Below, one piece after another: positions 55,025-63,247 of a stretch of 64,000 nucleotides of DNA. A program made the position numbers and the translations under genes. The notes below the pieces were generated by a model. It did no database searches and was not told the DNA's origin. It saw only the letters and a list, made by a program, of their open reading frames with translations. This DNA comes from Streptomyces pyxinicus. GTDB lineage: Bacteria > Actinomycetota > Actinomycetes > Streptomycetales > Streptomycetaceae. The DNA lies in contig NZ_JANUGP010000036.1 in the NCBI RefSeq assembly GCF_024753135.1, positions 1 to 64,000 of the forward strand, read 5' to 3'. The stretch's first letter is position 1, and each line of letters begins with the position of its first letter.

Positions 55025-55060
55025 TTGATTTGTTGATCGGCCTCGGACTTCGGAGGATGC

Positions 55061-55654
55061 ATGGCAATGCAGGCCAGGGCGGAGCGCACGCGCGAAGCCC
55101 TCATCAGGGCCGCGGCCGACGTCATGGGCGACAAGGGCTACAAGGGTGCCACCCTGGTCGAGATCTGCCGGTCCGCCCAGGTCTCCATGGGCGCGCTGAC
55201 CTTCCACTTCGCCAGCAAGAGCGAGCTGGCCGAAGCCGTGGTCGGGCGGGCCGCGGACACCGCCGGCGAGCGGGCCGCGGACGCCGCGGTGGCACACGGG
55301 TCCCCGCTGCGTGCCGTCGGGGGGCTGCTGCAGGCACTCGCCCGGCTGCTGGACGAGGACACCGTCGTACGGGCCGGCTCACTGCTGGCGCGGGAGCGGC
55401 CGGACATCGTTCCGGCCTGGCACTCCTCCTGGACGCCGACGCTGTGGCAGCTGCTGACGGAGGCCGCGGCGGCGGGCGAGCTGCGGCACGGCGTTCGGCC
55501 GCCCGTGGTGGCGGGACTGGCGATGCACCTGCTCGCGGCCGTCGAGATGGATCCGCGCACCGGAGCGGACCACGAGGTGTTCCGGGGGGCGGCGGGTGCC
55601 GTGTCGCGGCTGTGGCCCCTGGTCTGCCACGGCATCGCCGCGGCACCCGCCTGA
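55061..55654 (+). CDS. Second TetR-family regulator of the butyrolactone-receptor type
   Basis: 197 residues from ATG 55061, with GGAGG upstream. The HTH (RTREALIRAAADVMGDKGYK then GATLVEICRSAQVSMGALTF HF) closely follows that of the first receptor, including the SMGALTFHF end, so both may recognise the same sites. The C-terminal domain is Ala/Leu-rich and less conserved, as in 'pseudo-receptors' that respond to other ligands or antibiotics. Site 3 lies in its promoter and sites 4 and 5 follow its stop. Confidence 0.82.
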   Translation: MAMQARAERTREALIRAAADVMGDKGYKGATLVEICRSAQVSMGALTFHFASKSELAEAVVGRAADTAGERAADAAVAHGSPLRAVGGLLQALARLLDEDTVVRAGSLLARERPDIVPAWHSSWTPTLWQLLTEAAAAGELRHGVRPPVVAGLAMHLLAAVEMDPRTGADHEVFRGAAGAVSRLWPLVCHGIAAAPA

Positions 55655-55659
55655 AGCAA

Positions 55660-55734
55660 AGAGAAGGCTCTTTTTTCTTTGCCATCTATGGGGGTGATCC
55701 GGCCGAATCCGGCTGGAAAAAAAGAGAGTTCTCT
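55660..55734. promoter_or_regulatory. Autoregulatory element-like sites 4 and 5 (upstream of the kinase gene)
   Basis: Site 4 is AGAG-AAGG-CTCT (55660-55671), six bases after the second tetR stop, flanked by A and T runs. Site 5 is AGAG-AGTT-CTCT (55723-55734) with ATATTC after it, 63 bases before the kinase GTG. Starts are 63 bases (six helical turns) apart, which would allow looping. Site 4 with its T run might alternatively act as a weak terminator. Confidence 0.6.
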
Positions 55735-55796
55735 ATATTCTTCTTGTGTGCAGGGCCTACACGGCCAGGATCCGTACGGGGGAGGGTGAGGACCCG

Positions 55797-56453
55797 GTGA
55801 GGGATACAGAGACGGCACAGGCAGACGTTTGCAAGGTGCTCGCACGGGAGGTGCACGACCGGATCGGCAGCGGACTGGCTCTGGCACTGCGCCGGCTGGA
55901 CATGCTGGAGACCACGGCGGCGGGGTCCGACCCGGACGCGGCCGAGCGTCTGCGGCAGGTACGGGCCGCCGTGGTGGACGTGCTGTGCGCGACCCGTCAG
56001 GTGACCTCGGCGCTGCGGGACTCGCCGCCGGCAGCCGCCGGGTTCTCGGTCGAGGACGCGTTGCGCTCCTTCGTCCGGGCGATGGAGATCAGCGAGCCGC
56101 ACGTGGACCTGCGGGTCGACGGCATGGACGGTCTGCTGCCGGCCACCGTCGCGGACGCCGTGTTCCTCGCGGTCCGCGAGGCCCTGCGCAACGCCGTGGC
56201 CCACGCGAACGCCGGACACGTCGCCGTCCACCTCACCTGGGACGCCGGGGAACTGCACGCCTCGGTGGCCGACGACGGGGACGGCTTCGACCCCGCCACC
56301 GTCGCCCGGCGCGGCTCCACCAACGGCCTGCTCGGCATGCGGGAGCGGATCCAGGCGGTCGGCGGCGTCACCACGGTCACCAGCGCCCCCAGGCGCGGCA
56401 CCCGGATCACGCTGTGGGTCCCGGTCAAGGAGAGGAACTCCCGCCATGTCTGA
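55797..56453 (+). CDS. Soluble NarL-type sensor histidine kinase
   Basis: 218 residues from GTG 55797, with GGGGGAGGG upstream. It has a dimerisation/phosphoacceptor helix with His in REVHDRIGSGLALALRRL, then an HATPase with N-box AVREALRNAVAHANAG, G1 VADDGDGFD and G2 NGLLGMRERIQAVGG, all as in HisKA_3 kinases. It lacks transmembrane and sensor domains, so it is either cytosolic or regulated only by its abundance. It overlaps the response regulator by eight bases. The two upstream AGAG-N4-CTCT sites put it under the butyrolactone circuit. Confidence 0.85.
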   Translation: MRDTETAQADVCKVLAREVHDRIGSGLALALRRLDMLETTAAGSDPDAAERLRQVRAAVVDVLCATRQVTSALRDSPPAAAGFSVEDALRSFVRAMEISEPHVDLRVDGMDGLLPATVADAVFLAVREALRNAVAHANAGHVAVHLTWDAGELHASVADDGDGFDPATVARRGSTNGLLGMRERIQAVGGVTTVTSAPRRGTRITLWVPVKERNSRHV

Positions 56454-57123
56454 CGCCCCCACCCGCATACTCGTCGCCGACGACCACACCCTGCTGCGCG
56501 AGGCGATGGTCGAACTCCTGCGCAGCGAGCCCGACATCGAGGTGGTGGCGGAGGTCGGCGACGCCCGCGCGGCCGTGCGGGCCACGGCCCAGCTACGGCC
56601 CGACGTCGCGCTGATCGACGTGCAGATGCCCTACAACGAGGACCCGGGAGCCACCGTACGGCTGCTGCTCGAGGGGCGGCCGGGGCTGCGCGTCATCGTC
56701 CTGAGCATGGACGACCACCCGGTGCTGGTAAGGCAGTTGCTCGCCTGCGGAGTGCGCGGGTATCTGCACAAGAGCGCCAGCCGGCAGTCGCTGCTCGCGG
56801 CGATCCGGGAGCGGCCCGGCAGCGGACGGGCCGTGGTCACGGTGTCGATGCCGCCGCTCGCCGGGCCCGGACAGGGGGCCGCCGTCCAGCGGGCCGCGGC
56901 GATCTCCGAGCGCGAGACGGAGGTACTGGCCCTCGTGGCGCAGGCCCTGAGCAACCGGCAGATCGGCGCCCGCCTCGGCATCACCGAGGGCACCGTCAAA
57001 CGCCACCTGCGGAAGATCTTCGACAAGCTCGACGCGGTCTCCCGGCTCGACGCGGTGAACAAGGCGGCCGCACTCCAGATCATCCGGCCGCACAGCAAGC
57101 ACGCCCTGCCGATGGCCGGCTGA
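56446..57123 (+). CDS. NarL/LuxR-type response regulator
   Basis: 225 residues. The receiver shows the acidic pair (ILVADDHTLLREAMVELL), phospho-Asp in VALIDVQMPY, the Ser switch in VIVLSMDD and Lys in YLHKSAS. A linker leads to a LuxR HTH (ISERETEVLALVAQALSNRQ then IGARLGITEGTVKRHLRKIF). Its partner is the overlapping kinase. As the last gene of the pair it is likely the direct activator or repressor of the metabolite genes that follow. Confidence 0.9.
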   Translation: MSDAPTRILVADDHTLLREAMVELLRSEPDIEVVAEVGDARAAVRATAQLRPDVALIDVQMPYNEDPGATVRLLLEGRPGLRVIVLSMDDHPVLVRQLLACGVRGYLHKSASRQSLLAAIRERPGSGRAVVTVSMPPLAGPGQGAAVQRAAAISERETEVLALVAQALSNRQIGARLGITEGTVKRHLRKIFDKLDAVSRLDAVNKAAALQIIRPHSKHALPMAG

Positions 57124-57146
57124 ACCCGCCAGCCGTCACCAGCCGC

Positions 57147-57174
57147 GGCCCCCGCCGGTGACACGGCGGGGGCC
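57147..57174. terminator. Bidirectional terminator hairpin
   Basis: GGCCCCCGCCG (57147-57157) and CGGCGGGGGCC (57164-57174) pair perfectly with a six-base loop, between the convergent response regulator and monooxygenase genes. Confidence 0.65.
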
Positions 57175-57236
57175 GCCGCCATGCGCCCGCGAAGGCGTGC
57201 CCCCCGTCGAGGGGCAAGGCCCGAGCGGCGTGGAGG

Positions 57237-58808
57237 TCAGGCCTGTCCGTCGTGGGGCAGGGCCGAGCGGCGGGCATGGTCGAGGGCCGTGCGGACACTG
57301 ACGGCACCGGGATCGGTGACCAGCGCGTACAGGTGACCGTCAGGGCGGACGATCGCCGCCACGGAACGGCGGCCGAGGGCCGCGGCGAGGGGACCCTCCG
57401 GGCGGCTGGGGGCCTCGACCACCTCGGCCGCGTCGCCCACGGCCGCGCGGATCGCCGCGCACGTGCCGCTCCACCCGGCCGGCCTGCTGCAGCCGGCGTG
57501 CAGAAGCACGGCATGGGAACGGCCGGTGACGCGGGCCCAGGGAGCCCCGCTCAGCACCGGCTCCTCGCCGAGGAGGAGGGGCAGACGGTCTCCCGGGGCG
57601 GCCTTCGGGCCGGTGAGCGAGGCCCGGCGAGCGGTGGGGGCGCGGTAGCCCGAGGTGAGCTGGCCGATGGCGGGGGCGAGGGCACGCTGGAGCACACCGG
57701 TGCGGCCCGCCGCCCGTACCGCCGCATCCCGCACGGCGAGCTGGGCCGGCCCGCTCAGCGCCCCCCAGCGGGTCTGCAGCGAGGTGGACCGGGTCACCGC
57801 GTGCACCGCGGGGCGCCGCTCGGCGTCGTAGCTGTCCAGGACCGCCTCGTCGAGGGCGCCGCGCCAGACACCCGCCAGCTTCCAGCCCAGGTTCGCGGCG
57901 TCCAGCAGACCGGTGTTCATGCCCTGGCCGCCCGCCGGGCTCATCAGGTGGGCGGCGTCGCCCGCGAGGAAGGCCCGGCCGCGCCGGAAACTCGGCGCGC
58001 TGCGGACGTGGACCTGGAAGACCGTGCTGAAGCGCAGTTCGCCCACCTCGACCCCGCCGGGGGCGCGTTCGGCCACCACCTGCTGGAAGAAGCCGCGCGT
58101 GGGCGTCGTCCCGGCCGCCTCGGGCGGCACCGCGACGGCGATGCGGTGGACGCCGGGCGCGACCGGGGCGAGGCCGAGTCCCCCGGCGGCGGTGTAGCAG
58201 TAGCTCACCAGGTCCGCCGGTATGCCCCCGGACAGCTCCGCGTCGGTGATCGCGAAGTTGACCGGCAGCCTGGCACCCTCGAACGTGAGGCCCAGCTCCT
58301 TGCGGACCGTGCTGTGCGCGCCGTCGGCACCGACCACCCAGTCCGCCTCGGCCTCCTCGGTGACGCCGTCCGGCAGGTCGAGGACCGCCCGGGCGCGCGG
58401 CCCGCCGGCGTCCAGCGTCCGCAGCCGTACGCCGCGCTCGACCTTGCCGCCCAGCTCCGCCAGCCGCTGCTCCAGCAGTTCCTCGGTGCGGTCCTGGGGC
58501 AGTCCGACGGCGAAGGGGTAGGGGGTGTCGTCCAGGCGGTTCAGCCAGGCCGTCGCGAGATGACGGCGGTCCGAGTAGTACGCCACGCCCTGGATGCGGT
58601 GCCCGTTCTCCACCAGACGGTCGGCGACGCCGATCCTGCGCAGGAGTTCGAGCGGGCGCGGCCAGATGGTGGTGGCCCGGGAGTGGGCCGAGTGGTCGCG
58701 TTCGGCGTCGATGATCCGGACGGGCACGCCCTGACCGAGCAGCTCACAGGCGATCACCAGGCCTATCGGCCCGGCGCCCACCACCAGAACGGGGTTGACC
58801 TTGGACAT
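57237..58808 (-). CDS. FAD-dependent aromatic monooxygenase
   Basis: 523 residues from ATG 58808, with GGGAGAG upstream. It is a p-hydroxybenzoate hydroxylase-type flavoprotein: N-terminal VLVVGAGPIGLVIACELL (GxGxxG), a middle DGAHSTVRKELGL motif (DG), and AFLAGDAAHLMSPAGGQGMN (GD), followed by a C-terminal thioredoxin-like part. Such enzymes hydroxylate polyketide or aromatic intermediates with NADPH and O2 (as RdmE, PgaE). It is divergent from the exporter. The substrate cannot be read from sequence. Confidence 0.9.
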   Translation of the reverse strand: MSKVNPVLVVGAGPIGLVIACELLGQGVPVRIIDAERDHSAHSRATTIWPRPLELLRRIGVADRLVENGHRIQGVAYYSDRRHLATAWLNRLDDTPYPFAVGLPQDRTEELLEQRLAELGGKVERGVRLRTLDAGGPRARAVLDLPDGVTEEAEADWVVGADGAHSTVRKELGLTFEGARLPVNFAITDAELSGGIPADLVSYCYTAAGGLGLAPVAPGVHRIAVAVPPEAAGTTPTRGFFQQVVAERAPGGVEVGELRFSTVFQVHVRSAPSFRRGRAFLAGDAAHLMSPAGGQGMNTGLLDAANLGWKLAGVWRGALDEAVLDSYDAERRPAVHAVTRSTSLQTRWGALSGPAQLAVRDAAVRAAGRTGVLQRALAPAIGQLTSGYRAPTARRASLTGPKAAPGDRLPLLLGEEPVLSGAPWARVTGRSHAVLLHAGCSRPAGWSGTCAAIRAAVGDAAEVVEAPSRPEGPLAAALGRRSVAAIVRPDGHLYALVTDPGAVSVRTALDHARRSALPHDGQA

Positions 58809-59076
58809 GTGCGCTCTCCCAGCAATTCGGATACTCGCACCGGCCGATGGGCACGGGCAATTCCGGACGCTAGTTCCGGCAGGAGGGAAAAGGCGCGGAC
58901 AGTGCACGGACGTGCCGCCGTGACGAGCCGAAAGTAACACTCCGAGCCGGGCGTATGCCTCGGCGTGCCTCCAAGGAAACACGTGCCGGACCAGAAGGGG
59001 AATGTACGGGGCCGGTTGCCGCTCCTAGCGTGAAAAACGCCATGGAACACCGGCAGTTTTCTGGAGGAAGAGAATC
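58809..59076. promoter_or_regulatory. Divergent promoter region between monooxygenase and exporter
   Basis: 267 bases with no gene. GGAGGAAGAGA precedes the exporter start. No AGAG-N4-CTCT site is present, so control is probably indirect, via the response regulator or another activator. Confidence 0.4.
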
Positions 59077-60636
59077 ATGAGGGATCATCCGTCCCGCAAT
59101 CCCGTCGTCAGCCTCGTCACGGTGGTGCTCGCATCGCTGCTGCTGCCGATCTCGCTGACCGGCGCGTCCGTGGCCATCCCGGGCGTCGCCGCCGACTTCC
59201 ACAGCAGCCTCGCCGCCGACGAGTGGATCGTCAACGGCTACGACCTGACCTTCGCCGGCTTCATGCTGGCCTCCGGCGCCTTCGCCGACCGGTTCGGCCG
59301 CCGCAAGGTCTTCGTGCTGGGCACCGTCGTCTTCACGCTGTGCTCTCTGGTCTCGGCGCTGGCCGGGGACATCGCGCTGCTGGACGCCTCGCGGGTCGTC
59401 GCGGGCGTCGGCGCCGCCGCCATGCTGACCTCCGGCAGCGCCACCCTCGCCCAGGTCTTCGAGGGGCCCGCGCGGGCCAAGGCGTTCGCCGTCTTCGGTA
59501 CCACCGTGGGCGTCGGCATGGCCTTCGGACCGTTCATCGCCGGCACCCTGTCCACCACGTTCGGCTGGCGGTCCGTCTTCCTGGTCCCCGCGATCGCGGG
59601 AGCCCTGGTGCTCGTCCTCGCCACCCGGCTGCCCGAGTCCCGCGACCCGGCGGCCAACCGCGTCGACTGGGCCGGCACCCTCACCTTCAGCGGTGCCCTG
59701 ACCGCGCTGATCGCCGCCCTGATCGAGGGCTCCGCGCTCGGCTGGGCCTCCGCCTTCAACCTGACCATGTACGTCGCCTGCGCCGTGCTGTTCGCCCTGT
59801 TCATCGGTGTGGAGAAGCGCCAGGAACGGCCGATGTTCGACCTGGGCCTGTTCCGGCAGCCGCAGTTCGTCTCGCTGTGCGTCGGCGTGGTCGCCCTGGT
59901 CCTCGCCTTCACCCCGCTGCTGGTCTACCTGCCCAGCTATCTCACCGCCGTCAACGGGCAGACCACCATGCACGCCGGCGTCGACATGCTGATGCTCACC
60001 GTGCCGACCATCTTCTTCCCGCTGATCGCCGGGTACCTGCTGCGCTGGGTGCCGGTGCGTCACATGGTCACCGCCTCGGTGGGCCTGACCGCCATCGGCA
60101 CCGCCTGGCTGACGGTCCTGCACCCCGGCATCGGCAACTGGGCCGCCCTGGGCCCCTACGCGGTGATCGGCGTCGGCATCGGCGTCTCCTTCGGCGTGAT
60201 GGACGGCGCCGCGGTCTCCAGCGTCGAGCCGGAGCGGGCCGGCATGGCCGCGGGCATGTTCAACACGATGCGGCTGGCGGGCGAGGCCACCGGTATCGCG
60301 GTGGTCGGCTCGCTGCTCGTCAACTTCACCCGCGTGGAACTCGGCGACAAGCTCGACACCTTCACCGGCCCCTACGGCGGCAAGCCGGCCGCGCTGGCCA
60401 ACGCCCTGAACCAGGGCCAGTTGTCCGGCCCGCAGTCCACCGTGCCGGCGAACACCCGCGACGCCTTCCACCAGGTCGCCACCTCCGCCTACACCGGCGG
60501 TCTGCACACCGCGCTGTGGATCATGGCCGGCTTCTGCGCCGCGGCGACCGTGCTGGTCGCCGTCGTCGGTGCCAAGACCGTCAAGGCCCCGGCCGAGGCC
60601 GCCCCGCAGGCCGAGCCGGAGAAGGTCCCGGCCTGA
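59077..60636 (+). CDS. MFS exporter of the EmrB/QacA (DHA2) type
   Basis: 519 residues from ATG, with GGAGGAA upstream. Fourteen hydrophobic segments are visible, with the DHA2 motif A GAFADRFGRRKVFV after helix 2, motif C-like GVGAAAMLTSGSATLAQVF and GVGMAFGPFIAGTLSTTFGW (motif C). These proton antiporters export drugs, so it probably provides self-resistance for the cluster product. It is close in length (510-530) to other family members. Confidence 0.92.
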   Translation: MRDHPSRNPVVSLVTVVLASLLLPISLTGASVAIPGVAADFHSSLAADEWIVNGYDLTFAGFMLASGAFADRFGRRKVFVLGTVVFTLCSLVSALAGDIALLDASRVVAGVGAAAMLTSGSATLAQVFEGPARAKAFAVFGTTVGVGMAFGPFIAGTLSTTFGWRSVFLVPAIAGALVLVLATRLPESRDPAANRVDWAGTLTFSGALTALIAALIEGSALGWASAFNLTMYVACAVLFALFIGVEKRQERPMFDLGLFRQPQFVSLCVGVVALVLAFTPLLVYLPSYLTAVNGQTTMHAGVDMLMLTVPTIFFPLIAGYLLRWVPVRHMVTASVGLTAIGTAWLTVLHPGIGNWAALGPYAVIGVGIGVSFGVMDGAAVSSVEPERAGMAAGMFNTMRLAGEATGIAVVGSLLVNFTRVELGDKLDTFTGPYGGKPAALANALNQGQLSGPQSTVPANTRDAFHQVATSAYTGGLHTALWIMAGFCAAATVLVAVVGAKTVKAPAEAAPQAEPEKVPA

Positions 60637-60690
60637 CCCGCCCACCGACCGCCGGGGCGGCTGCCGCGAACAGCCGGCCGCCCCGGCAGC

Positions 60691-60766
60691 CACGTGTCCC
60701 CCACACCCGTGGCAGCGCGTGTCCCCACACCCGTGGAGGCACGTGTCCCACCCACCCCTGGCAGCA
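60691..60766. repeat. Tandem repeats upstream of the SnoaL-like gene
   Basis: Three imperfect ~25-base units, each CRCGTGTCCC then CACCCGTGG or CACCCCTGG (starting 60691, 60717 and 60741). The sequence lies between exporter stop and the SnoaL-like start. Possibly a regulator-binding array or replication-slippage product. Confidence 0.5.
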
Positions 60767-60784
60767 CGAACGAGGGAGAACACC

Positions 60785-61246
60785 ATGAGCGGGCTGACCG
60801 TCGAGCGAGTCCGGGAGGCCTTCGCGGCCCTGGCGTCCGGGGACCGCCGGACCATGCTCAAGTACTGGGACGAGGACGTCACGTTCGAGATACCCGGCAA
60901 CCACGCGCATGCCGGCCGGCACGAGGGCCTGGACAGCTTCCTCGGGTTCCTCAAGACCGTGGGCGAGCTGTCCGGCGGGACCTACACGGCCGAGAACGTG
61001 ACCATCATGGTCAACGCCGAGGACGGCTACTCGGTCGACGTCAACACCAACCGCGCGCTGCGGGCCGGCGCACCGCAGGACAGCACCTCGCCGTACGACC
61101 TGCTCGACGTGACGGCGCTGCACTTCCTGCGCTGGCGCGACGGCCGCATCGTGGAGGGCCGGGGTGTCATCCTCGGCGACGGCTGCTCGACCTCGGCCCT
61201 GTGGTGGTCCCCGCTGAACCCGGACGGGTCGCGCCGCGGGGTGTGA
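60785..61246 (+). CDS. SnoaL-like (NTF2-fold) protein
   Basis: 153 residues from ATG 60785, with GGGAG upstream. The pattern VERVREAFAALASGDRRTML then YWDEDVTFEIPGNHAHAGRH and GLDSFLGFLKTV is typical of SnoaL/ketosteroid-isomerase folds. In metabolite clusters such proteins cyclise, hydroxylate or isomerise intermediates. A His pair (NHAHAGRHEG) might be catalytic. It sits directly after the exporter in one likely transcript that ends at the hairpin 61260-61310. Confidence 0.8.
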   Translation: MSGLTVERVREAFAALASGDRRTMLKYWDEDVTFEIPGNHAHAGRHEGLDSFLGFLKTVGELSGGTYTAENVTIMVNAEDGYSVDVNTNRALRAGAPQDSTSPYDLLDVTALHFLRWRDGRIVEGRGVILGDGCSTSALWWSPLNPDGSRRGV

Positions 61247-61259
61247 ACCGGACGGGTAC

Positions 61260-61310
61260 GCACAGCACTTCGGGCCCTCCCCCGCGTGGGGAGGGCCCGA
61301 AGTGCTGTGC
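61260..61310. terminator. Strong bidirectional terminator
   Basis: The 23 bases at 61260-61282 and 61288-61310 are exact reverse complements (core CACTTCGGGCCCTCCCC) with a five-base loop. They sit between the convergent SnoaL-like and SDR genes. Confidence 0.8.
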
Positions 61311-61319
61311 GGCCGTCCT

Positions 61320-62093
61320 TCAGATGCCGCCGCCCACCGTGGTCAGGCCGCCGTCGACGACCAGGGTCTGGCCGGTCACCCAGGAGGCGTCGTCGGAGGC
61401 CAGGTAGGCGACCGCGGCGGCGATGTCCTCGGGGGTGCCCAGGCGCCGCAGCGCGTAGTCCCCGGCGAGCTTCTCCTCACGGTCCTCGTAGAGTTTGGCC
61501 GCGAAGCGGGTCTTGACCACGGCGGGGGCCACCGAGTTGACCCGCACGCGCGGGCCGAGTTCCTGGCCCAGCTGTTCGGTGAGGTGGATCAGCGCGGCCT
61601 TGCTCGCGCCGTAGACGCCGATCCCGGTGGCCGGCTTCAGCCCCGCCACGGCGGTCATGTTCACCACGCTGCCGCCGTGCTCCCCCAGCCACGCCTCGTG
61701 GGCGCGCCGCAGCCAGCCCAGTGCCGCCAGGACGTTGACGTCGAAGACCTTGCGCCAGGCGGACTCCTCCAGGCCGAGAACGGGGCCGAACACCGGGTTG
61801 ATGCCGGTGTTGTTGACCAGGACGTCCAGCCGTCCGAAGGCGGCCAGCGTCCGGGAGACGGCCTCGGCCCGGTGCGCGTCGTCATCCGACCTTCCGGCGA
61901 CGGCCACGGCGTGCTCGGGGCCGCCCAGCCGCGCGACGGCCTCCGCCAGGGGCTCGGGCGAGCGGGCGGTGAGGCAGACCCGGGCGCCCTCGGCGACCAG
62001 GCGTTCGGCGACGGCGTACCCGATGCCCCGGCTGGCCCCGGTGACCAGGGCGACCCGGCCTCGGAACCGGGCGGGGGAGACGGATGTGCTCAC
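61320..62093 (-). CDS. SDR-family oxidoreductase (FabG-like)
   Basis: 257 residues from GTG 62093, with GGAGG upstream. The Rossmann TGASRGIGYA motif, NNTG strand (VLVNNTGINP), catalytic Ser in NMTAVAGL, YxxxK in VYGASKAAL and C-terminal VTGQTLVVDGG are all in place. An NAD(P)H-dependent ketoreductase of the cluster, probably acting on a keto intermediate. The second SDR lies upstream in the same direction with a 347-base gap. Confidence 0.9.
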   Translation of the reverse strand: MSTSVSPARFRGRVALVTGASRGIGYAVAERLVAEGARVCLTARSPEPLAEAVARLGGPEHAVAVAGRSDDDAHRAEAVSRTLAAFGRLDVLVNNTGINPVFGPVLGLEESAWRKVFDVNVLAALGWLRRAHEAWLGEHGGSVVNMTAVAGLKPATGIGVYGASKAALIHLTEQLGQELGPRVRVNSVAPAVVKTRFAAKLYEDREEKLAGDYALRRLGTPEDIAAAVAYLASDDASWVTGQTLVVDGGLTTVGGGI

Positions 62094-62161
62094 GATGGTG
62101 CCCTCCAGGATGGTGAACAGACAGGTGACGACCGCGCGGCGGTGGCCGGCGGTCGTCGTCA

Positions 62162-62226
62162 GGTACGGAAATCAGCTACGGAAAACAGCTACGGAAAACA
62201 GGTGCGGAAAACAGGTGCGGAAAGGG
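62162..62226. repeat. Five tandem 13-base repeats
   Basis: GGTACGGAAATCA, GCTACGGAAAACA (twice), GGTGCGGAAAACA and GGTGCGGAAAGGG, head to tail, in the 5' leader of the first SDR gene (minus strand). The unit contains TACGGAAAAC. The short period and lack of spacers exclude CRISPR. Could be a regulator-binding array or copy-number-variable tract. Confidence 0.65.
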
Positions 62227-62389
62227 GAAGCGGGCCCGGCGGTGGCCGCCCGGGCGGGGGGCGGACGGGAGGGCGGCGCGTGCCCGGAAGCAGAACCGGT
62301 GACGTGCCGGGCCCTGGCGAACTGCCGTCCCGCGCCCTGCCGATGCTACGAAGAGGGGCGCTGACCAGTACATCCCCTCTTGGAGGACT

Positions 62390-62417
62390 GCCCCGTGCCT
62401 CCGAAGCGGCACGGGGC
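62390..62417 (-). terminator. Terminator-like hairpin after the second SDR gene
   Basis: GCCCCGTGCC (62390-62399) and GGCACGGGGC (62408-62417) pair perfectly with an eight-base loop, 24 bases beyond the minus-strand stop at 62441. Confidence 0.6.
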
Positions 62418-62440
62418 GGGTTTCTGCGGGCCCGTCGCGG

Positions 62441-63247
62441 TCACAGGGCCAGGTAGCCGCCGTCCACGGGCAGGGCCGCCCCCGTGATGTAGGAGCCGGC
62501 GTCCGAGGCGAGCAGCAGGAGGGCGCCGTCGAGTTCGGCGAGCCGGCCGGCGCGGCGCATCGGGGTGCGCCGTTCCACCCAGGTCCGGCCCTTCTCGCTG
62601 CCGAGCATCGGCTCGGTCATCTCGGACCAGAACCAGCCCGGGCACAGCGCGTTGACGCGCACCCCCCGCCCGCTCCACTCGGCGGCCAGCTCCCGGGTCA
62701 GGTTCACCACCCCGCCCTTGGAGGCGGTGTAGGCGGCCTGCGGAAGACTGCCGCTGGCCACCAGCCCGTAGATGGAGGCGATGTTGACGATGGAGCCCCG
62801 GCCGCGCTCCAGCATGCCCACGCCGGCCGCCTGGCTCAGCGCGAACACCGCCGTCAGGTTCAGCGCCACGATGGCGCCGAAGCTCTCCACCGTCTGCGTC
62901 TCCGCGGGCACCGTCTCGGACAGGCCCGCGTTGTTGACCAGGATGTCGATCGGGCCGACTTCCTCGGTGACCGTGCGCACCAGGCGGGCGCGGTCCTCGG
63001 CCGAGGTCACGTCGCAGGGTACGGCGAGCGAGCCGGGCAGCTCGGCGGCGAGTTCCTTCAGGGGGCCCTCGCGGCGCGCGGCCAGGGCCACCCGGGCGCC
63101 GGCCGCCGCGAGCAGCCGGGCCAGGTGCGCGCCGATGCCGCTGGAGGCGCCGGTGACCACGGCCACCTGGCCGTCCACACGGAACCGGGCGGTCGGGTCC
63201 GGTACGGGGGCGGTCGCCTCCTCGGCGGTGGCGGTCGGGTCCGTCAC
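62441..63247 (-). CDS. SDR-family oxidoreductase, second copy
   Basis: 268 residues from GTG 63247. This start overlaps the upstream KAS III-like stop (GTGA), so the two are co-translated. Rossmann TGASSGIGAH, NNAG (ILVNNAGLSE), Ser in NIASIYG, YxxxK in AYTASKGGV and a C-terminal ITGAALPVDGG are all present. An N-terminal extension of ~25 residues (TDPTATAEEATAPVPDPTAR) is unusual. Ketoreduction or dehydrogenation of a polyketide or sugar intermediate is likely. Confidence 0.88.
   Translation of the reverse strand: MTDPTATAEEATAPVPDPTARFRVDGQVAVVTGASSGIGAHLARLLAAAGARVALAARREGPLKELAAELPGSLAVPCDVTSAEDRARLVRTVTEEVGPIDILVNNAGLSETVPAETQTVESFGAIVALNLTAVFALSQAAGVGMLERGRGSIVNIASIYGLVASGSLPQAAYTASKGGVVNLTRELAAEWSGRGVRVNALCPGWFWSEMTEPMLGSEKGRTWVERRTPMRRAGRLAELDGALLLLASDAGSYITGAALPVDGGYLAL

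Noticed and set aside
58870..60954. 694-codon minus-strand frame opposite the MFS exporter
   Set aside because: Gly/Glu/Asp/His-rich mirror of the transporter; no domain and no ribosome site.
62162..62226. 13-base repeats as a CRISPR array
   Set aside because: Units are contiguous with no spacers, too short, and there are no cas genes.
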